Below, one piece after another: positions 33,416-43,491 of a stretch of DNA of 64,000 nt. Below the pieces are notes generated by a model, which did not search any database, had not been told where the DNA came from, and worked only from the letters and a program-made list of their open reading frames with translations. The DNA is from Acidobacteriaceae bacterium (GTDB taxonomy: Bacteria > Acidobacteriota > Terriglobia > Terriglobales > Acidobacteriaceae): contig JAJPKO010000036.1 of assembly GCA_021323655.1 (NCBI GenBank), positions 1 through 64,000 on the forward strand. Direction: 5' to 3'. A program made the position numbers and the translations under genes. Numbering within the stretch: position 1 is the stretch's first letter; each line of letters starts with the position of its first letter.

Positions 33416-36400
33416 TTACCACTGCGGCTTACCTTCAAGTTTGTGAACAATGACGTAGGTGTCCCGATCCGTGCCCGGTGGGCCGTAGTCATTGAAGCGG
33501 TAGCAATTGTGTGCGTATCCCCCGGCCATCAGCACTGGCTTCAGGCGCATACGCGTCAGGCTGTTGGTTCCTCCAGGGCGCCGATTTTTGCGCATCGGGG
33601 ATTTCGGGAAAGAAATTGTCCGCTCTGGTGCGTGATAGAAAATGCAAATTCCTCGCGGGATGCGAGCGCTGACGACGGCGCGCGTCACCACGACGCCGTT
33701 GTCGTTGTAAGCTTCCACCCAATCGTTGTCGAGAACACCAATCTCGGCGCCGTCCTTATCATTCAGCCAGAATGGCTCGATTCCTCGTGAGAGAGTCAGC
33801 ATCCGCAGATCGTCGTAGTAGGTGGAGTGGATATGCCATTTTCCATGGGGCGTAATGCAGGCCAAAGTGATGGATCGTCCGGCTGGTTTGCTCTCGATGA
33901 CATTGAACGTGTCTTCGAGGGAGATGCGCGGCTTGAAGGATGGGCATGCTTCACCGAACGCACGATAGGCTTCATGATCTTGATAAAGCTGCTGACGGCC
34001 GGTCAGTGTCCGCCACGGGACGAGCCGCTCGACATTGGTGACAAACCCGCTATAGGCACGGCCGTCATTCACGATACCCGACCAACAGGGGCTGGTTAGA
34101 ATCCGGCGTGGCTGCCTGGTGAGATCGCTGAAGCTGTAGCGGACTCCGCGGCGAGCCTCCGCCAGATCTGCCAGTGGTAATCCCACGCTCCGTTCTCGAT
34201 CCTTGAACCCCCGATAAGCAACCTCCCCGTTGGCTTCGGGCGCAAAGAAGAGCACAGCGTCGGCAGCGTACTTCGCATCTTCCAGAGAAGGATAGCGGTG
34301 GCCGCCCCATTCATAAGAAGGCACGAGCTTGGCGAATTCATCGTACAAATCCGCGACCTTCATCTCAATTCCGTGGTCCTCCACTCCGTGTTGTTTGATT
34401 CCCGGGCCGAGCGAATTGAAATGATGCGTCAGGTTGACGTAATCGCGCTCAACAATCGAGAAGTGTGGCATGGTCTTACCCGGAATTGGTTCGCATTCCC
34501 CTTTGGTCCAATCGCGCACCTCCGGTTGGGCAATCTCATCAGGTGTGTCGTGCAGCAGGGGAGTCGCTACGAGATCTTTGAACGGCTCTGGGAAATGCTT
34601 TTTTGCCAGTTCGCTCGTCTTTGCCGCGAGCGCGCGGAAGATGTCCCAATCGCTCTTCGATTCCCAGCAAGGAGGTACCGCAGCACCCAGCGGATGAAAA
34701 TAGGAATGAAGATCGGTGGTGTTGAGGTCGTTCTTCTCGTACCAACTCGCCGATGGCAGAATGATGTCCGAGTACAGGGCTGAAGTATCCATTCGGAAAT
34801 TTAGATCAACCACCAAGTCCATCTTGCCTTGGGTTGAAGCCTCCCGCCATTGCACCTCCTGGACAGATTCCTGCGCTGTCTCCGCCGCAATCGCATTGGA
34901 GTGTGTGCCCAGATAGTGACGCAGAAAATATTCGTGACCCTTGGCGCTGGTGTGGAGGGCATTGGCCCGCCAGATCAGCCATACGCGAGGCCAGTTTTCC
35001 GGCAGATCAGGCTCTTCGACTGAGAAGCGCGTTCGTCCAGTACGGAGTTGCTCCACTAGCCAATCGGAGATTTCGTGAGGCTTGTGCGCTCCTGCTTCCC
35101 CGGCCTCATGCACGAGGTGGATTGGATTGCGATTGAATTGCGGGTAGAAAGGCAGCCAACCCATGTGCACCGCGTCCACCTGCAGGTCCATGCAGTGCTC
35201 GCGCGCAAAGTGGCCGCTGGCAGGGTGATGGTCAGCGTGGGTCTTCTCATAGCGCCACTGATTACTGTGAACATAGTGGAAGGAAGGACCGTTTTGCAGG
35301 CGCGGCGGTCGAATCCAGTCGAGTGCCATCGCTATACTGCTCCAGGAAGCCATGGGCGTGAGCTTTTCCTGGCCGGTGTAGTGGTTCAGTCCACCACCAT
35401 TTACCCCCACACACCCGCAAAGGATCAGAACAGAAATCCCCGAACGATAATGCAGATTGTTGTGATACCAATGGTTTACGCCCGAGCCAATGATGATGGT
35501 GCATTTGCCCTTGGTCTTCTCCGCCGTAATCGCGAACTCACGCGCCAATTGAATGACGGTCCTTCTCCCGACTCCGGTGAACTTCTCCTGCCATGCCGGA
35601 GTGTAGGCGATCTCATCATCTTCGTAGTTGGCCGGATAATCTCCGGGCAATCCTCGCGACACGCCGTACTGAGCCATCAGCAGATCGAGTCCCGTAGTGA
35701 CCGCAATCCGCCCGTCGATCGTGTCGATATGGCGGATGGGTACGGTCCGCCGAAACGTCCGCCCACCTCCGAAGTCGAGGAACGAAACTTCGAGGGCTTC
35801 CTCGCGATGATCGATCAGGCTAAGTTGAGGATCGATCACGGAGCCATCCAGACCATCTTTCATTTCGAGATTCCACTGGCCTTCCTGCTTCTGCCAGCGA
35901 AATCCAATGGAGCCTTGCGGCATCCGCACCTCACCACTCCGGCTGTCGAATACCAGAAATTTCCAGTCGCCGTTGTCTGTATCGCGATAACGGTTTATCC
36001 GGTTTGCGCGAACAAATCGTCCCGGCGTGTGGCCGTCTGCGGTCTTCTCGATCTCGATCAAAAGCGGTGTATCGGAGTAGCGCTTGAGATACTCAACGAA
36101 ATAAGGAACCTGTCGCTCCACATAGAACTCTTGAAGGATGACGTGATTGACGGCCATCCAGAATGCCCCGTCCATGCCGGCGTTAATCGGCACCCACCAG
36201 TCTGCCTGCTTAGAAACGTCGCTGAAGTCCGGAGACAGGACTACCAACTTTGCACCGTGGTGGCGCGCCTCGATCGCGAAATGCGCATCCGGCGTGCGGG
36301 TCATGTTCAGATTGCTTCCTGTAACCACAATGTACTTACTGTTGAACCAATCCGCACTCTCGGCAACATCTGTTTTTTCCCCCCACGTTTCCGGTGAGGC

Positions 36401-37027
36401 AGGCGGGAAATCAGCGTACAAGTCGTAAAAGCTGAGCAGCACCCCACCAAAAAGTTGCAGAAAGCGTGAGCCGGCAGCATAGCTGAGCATGGACATGGCA
36501 GGAATCGGGGAAAAACCAACCACTCGATCCGGCCCATATTTTTTCGCGGTGTAGAGCATCGAAGCGACGACAATCTCCAGGCACATGTCCCAAGTTGTGC
36601 GGCGGAATCCACCCTTGCCGCGCGCAGTCTGATAGTGATGTCGCTTCTCCTCATCCTCGACGATAGAAGCCCACGCCTCGACCGGATCGACGTGTCTGGT
36701 TCGCGCGTTCTCCCACAAGTCCATGAGTACGCCGCGCAGATAGGGGTACTTGATCCGCAAGGGGCTGTAAACGTACCAGGAAAATACAATGCCGCGCTGA
36801 CATCCGCGAGGCTCATATAGCGGCAGAGCACTTTCGAGCTTGGGGTAATCGATGGCCTGCATCTCCCAGGTGACGATGCCGTTTTTTACATAGATATTCC
36901 ACGAGCAGCCGCCGGTACAGTTCACTCCATGCGTGCTACGCACAACCGTATCGTGCTGCCAGCGGTTGCGGTAGAACTCTTCCCACTGCCGCATCTTCGG
37001 GTTAAGGATGTCTTTGATCCAGCTCAA
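33416..37027 (-). CDS. narG: Respiratory nitrate reductase alpha subunit
   Basis: The 1203-residue molybdenum bis-MGD catalytic subunit reduces nitrate to nitrite. The FS0 cluster motif is H33-x3-C37-x3-C41-x34-C76 ([18 protein letters not shown]), and Asp206 in [13 protein letters not shown] corresponds to the Mo-ligand Asp222 of E. coli NarG. The start is TTG 37027 with AAGGAG 7 bases upstream; it overlaps the cytochrome c stop as TTGA. It begins SWIKDILNP and has no Tat signal, so the active site should face the cytoplasm. Nitrite oxidoreductases are related, but the operon with narJ/narI favours a reductase. Confidence 0.95.
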   Translation of the reverse strand: MSWIKDILNPKMRQWEEFYRNRWQHDTVVRSTHGVNCTGGCSWNIYVKNGIVTWEMQAIDYPKLESALPLYEPRGCQRGIVFSWYVYSPLRIKYPYLRGVLMDLWENARTRHVDPVEAWASIVEDEEKRHHYQTARGKGGFRRTTWDMCLEIVVASMLYTAKKYGPDRVVGFSPIPAMSMLSYAAGSRFLQLFGGVLLSFYDLYADFPPASPETWGEKTDVAESADWFNSKYIVVTGSNLNMTRTPDAHFAIEARHHGAKLVVLSPDFSDVSKQADWWVPINAGMDGAFWMAVNHVILQEFYVERQVPYFVEYLKRYSDTPLLIEIEKTADGHTPGRFVRANRINRYRDTDNGDWKFLVFDSRSGEVRMPQGSIGFRWQKQEGQWNLEMKDGLDGSVIDPQLSLIDHREEALEVSFLDFGGGRTFRRTVPIRHIDTIDGRIAVTTGLDLLMAQYGVSRGLPGDYPANYEDDEIAYTPAWQEKFTGVGRRTVIQLAREFAITAEKTKGKCTIIIGSGVNHWYHNNLHYRSGISVLILCGCVGVNGGGLNHYTGQEKLTPMASWSSIAMALDWIRPPRLQNGPSFHYVHSNQWRYEKTHADHHPASGHFAREHCMDLQVDAVHMGWLPFYPQFNRNPIHLVHEAGEAGAHKPHEISDWLVEQLRTGRTRFSVEEPDLPENWPRVWLIWRANALHTSAKGHEYFLRHYLGTHSNAIAAETAQESVQEVQWREASTQGKMDLVVDLNFRMDTSALYSDIILPSASWYEKNDLNTTDLHSYFHPLGAAVPPCWESKSDWDIFRALAAKTSELAKKHFPEPFKDLVATPLLHDTPDEIAQPEVRDWTKGECEPIPGKTMPHFSIVERDYVNLTHHFNSLGPGIKQHGVEDHGIEMKVADLYDEFAKLVPSYEWGGHRYPSLEDAKYAADAVLFFAPEANGEVAYRGFKDRERSVGLPLADLAEARRGVRYSFSDLTRQPRRILTSPCWSGIVNDGRAYSGFVTNVERLVPWRTLTGRQQLYQDHEAYRAFGEACPSFKPRISLEDTFNVIESKPAGRSITLACITPHGKWHIHSTYYDDLRMLTLSRGIEPFWLNDKDGAEIGVLDNDWVEAYNDNGVVVTRAVVSARIPRGICIFYHAPERTISFPKSPMRKNRRPGGTNSLTRMRLKPVLMAGGYAHNCYRFNDYGPPGTDRDTYVIVHKLEGKPQW

Positions 37028-37614
37028 GATCTCACTCCTTGTCCTGTGGCTCTGGCGACGAGAGCCCGCCGTACCGACAGCACGCGCTTTCTCCAGAAGA
37101 ATGCAGTGAGAGCGACAAAGATAATGCCCAGCACGAAAGCTGCGAGAATCAAAATCTGGGTCGCCCACTGCTCCTGTGACTTGGCTTCAGCGGCTGTTGC
37201 CTTAAAATACGCCACCATGTCCGCCTGTTCTTGTGGAACCAGTTGATGGTCACGGTAAACGGGAATCATGGTCGGGAAGTATAGAGTCTGCATCGCTGCT
37301 TGGGTTCCCGTTGGACCCAGCTTTGCGTAGGTGTGCGTCAGGTCGGGTCCTAGTGTTCCTCCATTCGGGAACGGGAGTCCGGTAATGCTATGGCAGGAAA
37401 TACAAGAGGGTCCTTGATTGTGGAAGAGGGTTCTCCCTGTGAACAACGCCTCACCGCGGGACACCGAACCTTGCTGGTCTTCAGGAACAGGCGATGTGAC
37501 AGGATAAAGCCCGGCCGAACTCATTGAGGGAAACAGGATGAATAGCACAAAGACAGCACCGGCCCATCGAACTTTGTTCAGTAGCCGCGCGGGGATGACA
37601 CAATACGTTTTCAC
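37024..37614 (-). CDS. Membrane-anchored monoheme cytochrome c at the head of the nar operon
   Basis: The 196-residue protein has a signal peptide ([18 protein letters not shown]), one heme motif C71ISCH75 with a possible Met ligand in YFPTMIPVY, and a C-terminal membrane helix (~152-172, [21 protein letters not shown]) before a basic tail. It is translationally coupled to narG (TTGA). Thermus nar operons also begin with a cytochrome c gene (narC), though that one is diheme. It could carry electrons between the bc-type complex and Nar or a terminal oxidase. Confidence 0.85.
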   Translation of the reverse strand: MKTYCVIPARLLNKVRWAGAVFVLFILFPSMSSAGLYPVTSPVPEDQQGSVSRGEALFTGRTLFHNQGPSCISCHSITGLPFPNGGTLGPDLTHTYAKLGPTGTQAAMQTLYFPTMIPVYRDHQLVPQEQADMVAYFKATAAEAKSQEQWATQILILAAFVLGIIFVALTAFFWRKRVLSVRRALVARATGQGVRS

Positions 37615-37805
37615 GGTCGTTGTCGATGCGATCGAAGCGACAGTTCTTCAAAGCCAGCGTAGAGATTTGCTGGTATGGAAATCATCTACCTTATGGCAAT
37701 ATTTGTGATTAGTTCATTCGTACTTAGAATTGAAACAGACGTCACATTGTTCCGGTGGCATTCCTGCCGCAACACTAGCATTGATGGTGCTTGAGGGAGG
37801 AAATG
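37615..37805. promoter_or_regulatory. Divergent promoter region between the nar operon and ric
   Basis: This 191-base gap holds the start sites of both the leftward nar/bc operon and the rightward RIC gene, so the two are likely to respond to the same signal. I searched by eye for FNR/NnrR (TTGAT-N4-ATCAA) and NsrR-type palindromes and saw no convincing match. A weak leftward -35-like TTGCCA (revcomp of tggcaa near 37695-37700) is present. Confidence 0.35.
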
Positions 37806-38528
37806 ATGACAGCCGCAACACAAACCGTTCGTGAGATCACGCAAACCCAGCCGACATCCATCCGCGTATTCGAGAAGTTCGGAATTGAGTATTGCTGCGG
37901 AGGACGTAAGCCGCTCGCCGAGGCGTGCGCAGCAAAGGACGTTGACGTTGAGACAGTTATTGCTGCACTCGAAGCTGCTTCCCACAGCGAAAATACGCAA
38001 GTGAAGGACTGGACGAAGGAATCCCTTGCGAACCTAACGAAGCACATCGTCGCGACGCATCACGCCTATTGCAAGGCAGAACTTCCACGGCTGTCGGGCC
38101 TGGCGATGAAGGTGGTCAAGGCCCACGGAGGTACAAATCCGGAACTGGCCATGATCCGAGTGAAACTGGCCGATCTGGCCGAGGAACTGACGGACCATCT
38201 GGCAGAAGAAGAGGTTTTTGTATTCCCCCTGATCGCGAAACTCGAAGCAGAAAAGGCAAGCACCGGCGTCGAGGCAGCGGATTCCTGCATCTCTATCGGG
38301 AACCCCCTCGCGCTTCTCATCAAGGAGCACGATAATGTGGGAGTTCAACTCGCAGAGATCCGTAGTCTGAGTCGCGATTTCAACGCGCCCGTACATGCCT
38401 GCGCGACTTATCACGCCTTCTTCGACGGACTGAGGGATTTCGAGCACGATCTGCACAGACACGTCCATCTTGAGAACAATATTCTCTTCCCACGTGCGAT
38501 TGAGTTGGAGTCAATTCCTGGTCAGTAG
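37806..38528 (+). CDS. ric: RIC iron-sulfur cluster repair di-iron protein (ScdA/YtfE/DnrN type)
   Basis: RIC proteins restore iron-sulfur clusters damaged by NO or peroxide. The 240-residue protein has an N-terminal ScdA_N/DUF542 domain (FEKFGIEYCCGGRKPL, vicinal Cys pair) and a C-terminal hemerythrin-like domain with iron ligands in HIVATHHAYC, DHLAEEEVFVFPLI, KEHDNVG and HRHVHLENNILFPRA. ATG 37806 is 5 bases after GGAGG. It faces away from the nar operon, and NO is a by-product of nitrate respiration, so co-regulation makes sense. Confidence 0.92.
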   Translation: MTAATQTVREITQTQPTSIRVFEKFGIEYCCGGRKPLAEACAAKDVDVETVIAALEAASHSENTQVKDWTKESLANLTKHIVATHHAYCKAELPRLSGLAMKVVKAHGGTNPELAMIRVKLADLAEELTDHLAEEEVFVFPLIAKLEAEKASTGVEAADSCISIGNPLALLIKEHDNVGVQLAEIRSLSRDFNAPVHACATYHAFFDGLRDFEHDLHRHVHLENNILFPRAIELESIPGQ

Positions 38529-38905
38529 GTGGGCAAGCCGCCGTGCTCCACTGCTCCGCTGCGCTGAAACCTAATCAGAGGGGTTCCTCAGCTCAACCCA
38601 ACAAACCTCTGGTGCTCCAATCGAAATGCAGCATTATGGGCAGCTGTGTCATCTGTACTCAATCGAGTGACGGGAAGCCTATTGCGCGTCAGAACGATCT
38701 TAATGAAGCTGGTTGTGTTGGTGTTGCGGCGTAACTCGTTCCCCATTCAATAAGTAAGCGCCCGCCAACGTACCACCTTTGGTGCCGGATATGTATCTAT
38801 GTATCCATGTGCTGACTTGCAGCTTTTCGTAAATGATGGGGCGCTGCGGGTCCACACGGGGCAGGCTCTGCACTGACGAATTGACTGTACGAGGGAGGAT
38901 CGTTG
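38529..38905. other. 377-base gene-free stretch between ric and nuoA
   Basis: No frame here looks coding. An imperfect hairpin (CAGAGGGGTT ... AACCTCTG near 38576-38611) may end the ric message. Two tandem TATGTATC units lie near 38788-38803. The nuo promoter must lie here, but no clear -35/-10 pair was found; nuoA has a good Shine-Dalgarno (GGGAGG). Confidence 0.5.
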
Positions 38906-39283
38906 ATGACTACTTGGCCATTGGCCATTTACTTTGCAGCAGTTCTCTTCATCGTCGTGGTGATGCTTGGAGTTTCCTATGTCCTGGGACAACGCCACCG
39001 GGACCCCGCGACGGCGTCGCAATACGAGTCGGGTATCGTCTCCCAGGGTTCGGCGCGTTCTCGTGTGTCGGTGAAGTTTTTTCTGGTGGCGGCCCTTTTC
39101 GTTGTCTTTGACCTGGAAGCGATCTTTCTCTTTCTTTGGGCTGTCACCGGTCGCGAGCTGGGCTGGCCCGGCTACATAGAAACTCTCATTTTCGCCGGCG
39201 TCTTACTTGCGGCGTTTATCTATCTCCTGCGCACGGGTGCGCTTGACTGGTACCAGACCGCATTTGACAAGGAGCGGTCCTGA
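38906..39283 (+). CDS. nuoA: NADH-quinone oxidoreductase subunit A
   Basis: The 125-residue membrane subunit of complex I has three helices and the conserved [12 protein letters not shown]...[21 protein letters not shown] blocks (partly quoted), whose acidic residues lie in the E-channel near the quinone site. ATG 38906 follows GGGAGG by 7 bases. It is the first gene of a 13-gene run in canonical order; its TGA overlaps the nuoB ATG by one base. Confidence 0.95.
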   Translation: MTTWPLAIYFAAVLFIVVVMLGVSYVLGQRHRDPATASQYESGIVSQGSARSRVSVKFFLVAALFVVFDLEAIFLFLWAVTGRELGWPGYIETLIFAGVLLAAFIYLLRTGALDWYQTAFDKERS

Positions 39284-39924
39284 TGCCGTCACCCTCTGCT
39301 CAACGCAATGCCTTGGTAGAACTCGTGCGGCCGGGCGAAGATCCAATAGAAAACGCAATCAAGCGCAGCGTCATCTTTTCGCGTCTGCAGGACCTTCTCA
39401 GCTGGGGGCGAAGTAATTCCATTTGGCCGTTCAATTTCGGGCTTTCCTGCTGCTATGTCGAGATGGCAACGAGCCTGACCAGCAAGTACGATATCTCGCG
39501 ATTCGGCGCGGAGGTAATTCGAGGCACGCCGCGGGAGGCGGATCTGATGGTCGTCGCTGGAACGGTCTTCATCAAGATGGCTCCAGTTATTCTTCGCCTT
39601 TACGAGCAGATGATGGAGCCGCGTTGGGTGATCTCCATGGGCTCCTGTGCAAATTCCGGAGGAATGTACGACATCTACAGCGTGGTGCAGGGTGTTGATA
39701 AATTTCTGCCCGTGGACGTCTATGTGCCCGGCTGCCCGCCGCGTCCCGACGCATTTGAACAAGGACTGTTGTTGCTTCAGAAGGCGGTTGGGACCGAGCG
39801 CCGCCCATTGAGTTGGGTGCTCGGCCCGCAGGAAACAACGCGTGCACCACTGCCATCGGAACGCGATTTCCATCGCGCGGAAAGACAACGCACCACAACG
39901 CTTCGCCCGGTGGATGAAATCTGA
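39283..39924 (+). CDS. nuoB: NADH-quinone oxidoreductase subunit B
   Basis: NuoB holds cluster N2, which reduces quinone. The 213-residue protein shows [13 protein letters not shown] (the tandem Cys pair), [13 protein letters not shown] and [12 protein letters not shown], giving the four ligands. The N-terminus (~30 residues) and a C-terminal arm (~40 residues) extend beyond the common core. It overlaps both neighbours by one base. Confidence 0.95.
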   Translation: MPSPSAQRNALVELVRPGEDPIENAIKRSVIFSRLQDLLSWGRSNSIWPFNFGLSCCYVEMATSLTSKYDISRFGAEVIRGTPREADLMVVAGTVFIKMAPVILRLYEQMMEPRWVISMGSCANSGGMYDIYSVVQGVDKFLPVDVYVPGCPPRPDAFEQGLLLLQKAVGTERRPLSWVLGPQETTRAPLPSERDFHRAERQRTTTLRPVDEI

Positions 39925-41708
39925 TGATGCTCAGCGTTGCCCGACAACCCGAAACGCAGGCCTCTGCCGCTGCCTCCATTGGCGACGAACTCCGTTCTCT
40001 GGTTGGAGAAGATACAGTCACACCGCAGGCGACCGCGGACGCTATTCCCACTTTGTGGGTTGCACCGGAGAACATCCACAAGGTGCTGACCCGATTAAAG
40101 ACGGGAGTCGATCAACCATATAGGATGCTCTACGACCTCACGGCCATCGATGAGCGCATGAAGACTTATCCGCAGGATGACCCGGCGAGTGACTTCACCA
40201 TCGTCTATCACCTTCTGTCCTTCGATCGCAATGAATATATCCGGATCAAGACGCCCCTCAAGGAAGAGCGCGCAACGATTAACACGGTGTCCGATCTTTG
40301 GCCGGCGGCGAACTGGTATGAACGTGAAGTCTGGGATATGTTCGGGATCCGTTTTGATGGGCATCCGCACCTGGAGCGAATTCTCATGCCCAGAACCTGG
40401 AGCGGCCATCCGCTGCGCAAGGACCATCCAGCGCGTGCGACGGAGATGGGCCCCTTTCAGCTTTCTGATGCAAAGCAGGATGCCGAGCAGGAAGCACTCC
40501 GTTTTCGTCCCGAAGAATGGGGCATGAAGCGAGGCCGCGACGGCGAGGATTTCCTGTTCCTGAATGTGGGTCCGCAGCATCCCGGCACGCACGGCGTGCT
40601 GCGGGTGATTTTACAGTTGGACGGCGAAGAGATCGTCGATGCTGTGCCTGACATAGGCTATCATCACCGCGGTGCCGAGAAGATGGGTGAGCGGCAATCG
40701 TGGCACACCTACATTCCTTACACCGATCGAGTCGACTATCTTGGCGGCGTGATGAACAACATGGCCTACCTGATGGCACTGGAGAAACTCGCCGGAATTC
40801 AGGTACCGCCGCGCGCCCAAGTCATCCGAGTGATGCTGGCGGAACTCTTTCGCATCATCAGTCACCTTGTCTGGTACGGAACGTTCGCGCAAGACCTAGG
40901 GCAGCTCTCTCCGGTGTTCTACACCTTTAATGATCGTGAACGCGCGTTTGGGATCATCGAAGCAATTTGCGGCGCGCGCATGCATCCCAACTGGTTCCGC
41001 ATTGGCGGAGTGGCGCAGGATCTTCCGAAAGGCTGGGATGGGCTGATCCGTGATTTCCTGAAGTACCTTCCACCGCGGCTCGCCGAGTATGACAAGGAAG
41101 TGATGCAGAACAGGATATTCAAGAGGCGCACCCAGGGTGTGGGTGCCTTCACAAAAGATGAGGCCATCGAGTGGGGGGTCACCGGGCCGGGGCTGCGCGC
41201 ATGTGGATTTGCGTGGGACTTCCGCAAGACCCAACCCTACTCCGGCTACGAGCATTTCGAGTTTGATATCCCGACAGGGACTCATGGAGATTGCTACGAC
41301 CGCGGTCTGGTGCGGGTCGAAGAGATGCGACAAAGTCTCCGCATCGTCGAGCAATGTGTTGATAACATGCCGGAAGGCCCCTACAAATCACTCGACGCGC
41401 GCGCCTGCCCTCCACTGAAAGAGCGCACCATGCACGATATCGAAACGCTCATCACCCACTTTCTGGGTGTGAGCTGGGGACCGGTGATTCCGCCTGGGGA
41501 AGCACTGGGCGCAGTAGAGGCTACAAAAGGAAACAACGGCTATTACCTGGTGAGCGATGGGGGCACGACTTCCTATCGCACGCGGATTCGCACGCCTTCC
41601 TTCGCACATATGCAGATGCTCCCCCAGTTGGCTCGCGGTCGGATGATTCCCGACTTGCTTGCCATCCTGGGCGCGATGGATTTTGTACTTGCGGACGTAG
41701 ACCGATGA
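39924..41708 (+). CDS. nuoCD: NADH-quinone oxidoreductase fused subunits C/D
   Basis: A single 594-residue protein joins NuoC (residues ~1-180, with [20 protein letters not shown]) to the 49-kDa NuoD part, starting near 210 ([17 protein letters not shown]). NuoD features include [15 protein letters not shown] with the quinone-site His, and late DPC-like ends. The C-D fusion is found in E. coli and a limited set of other lineages; most acidobacterial and other bacterial operons keep nuoC and nuoD apart, as far as I know. This supports a foreign origin of the operon. Confidence 0.95.
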   Translation: MMLSVARQPETQASAAASIGDELRSLVGEDTVTPQATADAIPTLWVAPENIHKVLTRLKTGVDQPYRMLYDLTAIDERMKTYPQDDPASDFTIVYHLLSFDRNEYIRIKTPLKEERATINTVSDLWPAANWYEREVWDMFGIRFDGHPHLERILMPRTWSGHPLRKDHPARATEMGPFQLSDAKQDAEQEALRFRPEEWGMKRGRDGEDFLFLNVGPQHPGTHGVLRVILQLDGEEIVDAVPDIGYHHRGAEKMGERQSWHTYIPYTDRVDYLGGVMNNMAYLMALEKLAGIQVPPRAQVIRVMLAELFRIISHLVWYGTFAQDLGQLSPVFYTFNDRERAFGIIEAICGARMHPNWFRIGGVAQDLPKGWDGLIRDFLKYLPPRLAEYDKEVMQNRIFKRRTQGVGAFTKDEAIEWGVTGPGLRACGFAWDFRKTQPYSGYEHFEFDIPTGTHGDCYDRGLVRVEEMRQSLRIVEQCVDNMPEGPYKSLDARACPPLKERTMHDIETLITHFLGVSWGPVIPPGEALGAVEATKGNNGYYLVSDGGTTSYRTRIRTPSFAHMQMLPQLARGRMIPDLLAILGAMDFVLADVDR

Positions 41709-41727
41709 CAATACGGTGAGGACACGC

Positions 41728-42192
41728 ATGCTAACAGTTGCGGAACGAGAGGAGATCGAGGCGGAGCTAGCGCGTTACCCAACTAAAGAAGCGGTATGCA
41801 TTGACGCCATGAAGATCGTGCAACGGCACCGCGGATGGGTTTCTGACGAGAGCGTGCGCGATATCGCGGAACTGCTTGAAATGTCTCCGGCGGACCTCGA
41901 TGGGGTGTCGACTTTCTACAACCTCATCTTCCGTAAACCCGTAGGTCGGCACGTGGTGATGGTCTGCAACAGCGTGAGCTGCTGGATTCTGGGCTACGAG
42001 AAGATGCGCGAGCACCTGACCAAGCGATTAGAGATTGAGTTCGGAGAGACCACGGCCGACAACCGGTTCACTCTCTTGCCGATCGTATGTCTTGGCGCGT
42101 GCGATCATGCGCCGGCAATGCTGGTGGACAACGAATTGCACACCGATCTTGGCCCAGACCGAATCGATCAAGTGCTGGAGGCATACAAGTAG
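41728..42192 (+). CDS. nuoE: NADH-quinone oxidoreductase subunit E
   Basis: The 154-residue thioredoxin-like subunit binds the 2Fe-2S cluster N1a through CNSVSC and CLGACDHAP. The N-terminal helical part includes VSDESVRDIAELLEMSPADL and STFYNLIFRKPVG. ATG 41728 has GAGG 6 bases upstream; an in-frame GTG at 41716 is less likely. NuoE and NuoF form the electron-entry tip of the peripheral arm. Confidence 0.94.
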   Translation: MLTVAEREEIEAELARYPTKEAVCIDAMKIVQRHRGWVSDESVRDIAELLEMSPADLDGVSTFYNLIFRKPVGRHVVMVCNSVSCWILGYEKMREHLTKRLEIEFGETTADNRFTLLPIVCLGACDHAPAMLVDNELHTDLGPDRIDQVLEAYK

Positions 42193-42194
42193 CC

Positions 42195-43475
42195 GTGGCC
42201 CAAGAGAAACCACTTACCGAGGCAATTCCACTTGATGGCCAGGCGCTCAGCCTGCGCGGATATGAGCAGGCAGGTGGCTACCAGGGACTGCGCAGAGCTC
42301 TGCGCGAGATGACTCCTCAAGCCGTCCAGGAGGAAGTGAAGAAGGCAGGCCTGCGTGGCCGCGGCGGCGCGGGCTTCCCCACAGGAATGAAATGGAGCTT
42401 TGTCCCTATGGGCAGCGATGTGCCACGGCCTAAGTATGTGATTGCCAATGCCGACGAGATGGAGCCAGGTACCTTCAAGGATCGCTATTTAATGGAAGGC
42501 AATCCACACCAGTTGATCGAGGGACTGATCCTGGCTGCCTACGCTACCCAGGCGGATGTAGCTTTCATTTTCATTCGCGGCGAATACAGGCTGGCCCAGG
42601 AACGATTGGCCAGAGCAATCGCCGAGGCACATACGGCTGGATATCTGGGAAAGAACATTCTCAAGTCGGACTTCGCATTGGAGATGATTCTGCACGTGAG
42701 CGCAGGCCGCTACATGTGCGGCGAGGAAACGGGATTGCTCAACGCGCTTGAAGGCAAGCGCGCCAACCCACGCTCCAAGCCGCCCTTTCCGCCCGTCGCT
42801 GGTCTTTGGGGTAAGCCGACCACGGTCAACAACGTCGAGACCCTGGTGAACGTGCCGCACATCATTGCGAAGGGTTTTACCTGGTATCAGGGTCTGAGCC
42901 GAAGCAAGGATTATGGCACGAAAATCTATGGCGCGAGTGGCAAGGTCAAGCGGCCTGGGCTATGGGAATTGCCGATGGGCACGACGATACGCGAAATCCT
43001 GGAAGAACACGCTGGCGGCATGCGCGAAGGTCTGCGCTTTCGAGGAGTGCTTCCGGGGGGCGCTTCAACAGATTTCCTGGTCGAAGAGCATCTCGACGTT
43101 CCCATGGACTTCCTCGAAGTGCAGAAGGCCGGAAGTCGCCTTGGAACCGGCACCATGATCGTCCTCGACGATCGCACCTGCCCGGTGGGAATGACGTCGA
43201 ATCTGATTCACTTTTTCGCCCAGGAGTCTTGCGGCTGGTGCACGCCTTGCTGGAGCGGGCTGAACTGGGCGAAGCAGATTCTCGCCGCGATGGAGGCAGG
43301 GCGCGGAAAGCCCGTCGATATCGACAAGCTTTCATTTCAAACGAAATTCCTGGCGCCCGGCAACACCTTCTGTGCGCTTGCGCCAGGCGCAGCCGAGCCA
43401 CTCCAGAGTGCATTGAAGTACTTTCGCGAAGATTTTGAGCGCCATATCCGCGAGCAGCGTTGTCCCTGGAAGTAG
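42195..43475 (+). CDS. nuoF: NADH-quinone oxidoreductase subunit F
   Basis: NuoF oxidises NADH with FMN and passes electrons to cluster N3. The 426-residue protein has the NADH/FMN glycine motif GRGGAGFPTGMKWSF, NADEMEPGTFKDR, the FMN-site CGEETGLLNALEGKR, and cluster ligands in ESCGWCTPCWSG plus the later Cys in NTFCAL. The Trp residues in the cluster loop replace the usual Lys/Arg (CGKCTPCREG) and are slightly unusual. The start is GTG 42195, two bases after the nuoE stop. Confidence 0.93.
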   Translation: MAQEKPLTEAIPLDGQALSLRGYEQAGGYQGLRRALREMTPQAVQEEVKKAGLRGRGGAGFPTGMKWSFVPMGSDVPRPKYVIANADEMEPGTFKDRYLMEGNPHQLIEGLILAAYATQADVAFIFIRGEYRLAQERLARAIAEAHTAGYLGKNILKSDFALEMILHVSAGRYMCGEETGLLNALEGKRANPRSKPPFPPVAGLWGKPTTVNNVETLVNVPHIIAKGFTWYQGLSRSKDYGTKIYGASGKVKRPGLWELPMGTTIREILEEHAGGMREGLRFRGVLPGGASTDFLVEEHLDVPMDFLEVQKAGSRLGTGTMIVLDDRTCPVGMTSNLIHFFAQESCGWCTPCWSGLNWAKQILAAMEAGRGKPVDIDKLSFQTKFLAPGNTFCALAPGAAEPLQSALKYFREDFERHIREQRCPWK

Positions 43476-43491
43476 TGGCTATGGAGAGCTG

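Noticed and set aside
35075-36397. 440-codon rightward frame over narG
   Set aside because: Antisense to the Mo-binding core of narG, no recognisable domain.
33416-37027. NarG as a nitrite oxidoreductase (NxrA)
   Set aside because: Operon with narJ and narI, E. coli-like FS0 and Mo-ligand motifs, and no Tat signal favour a membrane-bound cytoplasmic nitrate reductase; a tree would be needed to exclude NxrA fully.
37615-37805. FNR/NnrR or NsrR box in the nar-ric gap
   Set aside because: No half-site pair matched the known consensus well enough to report.
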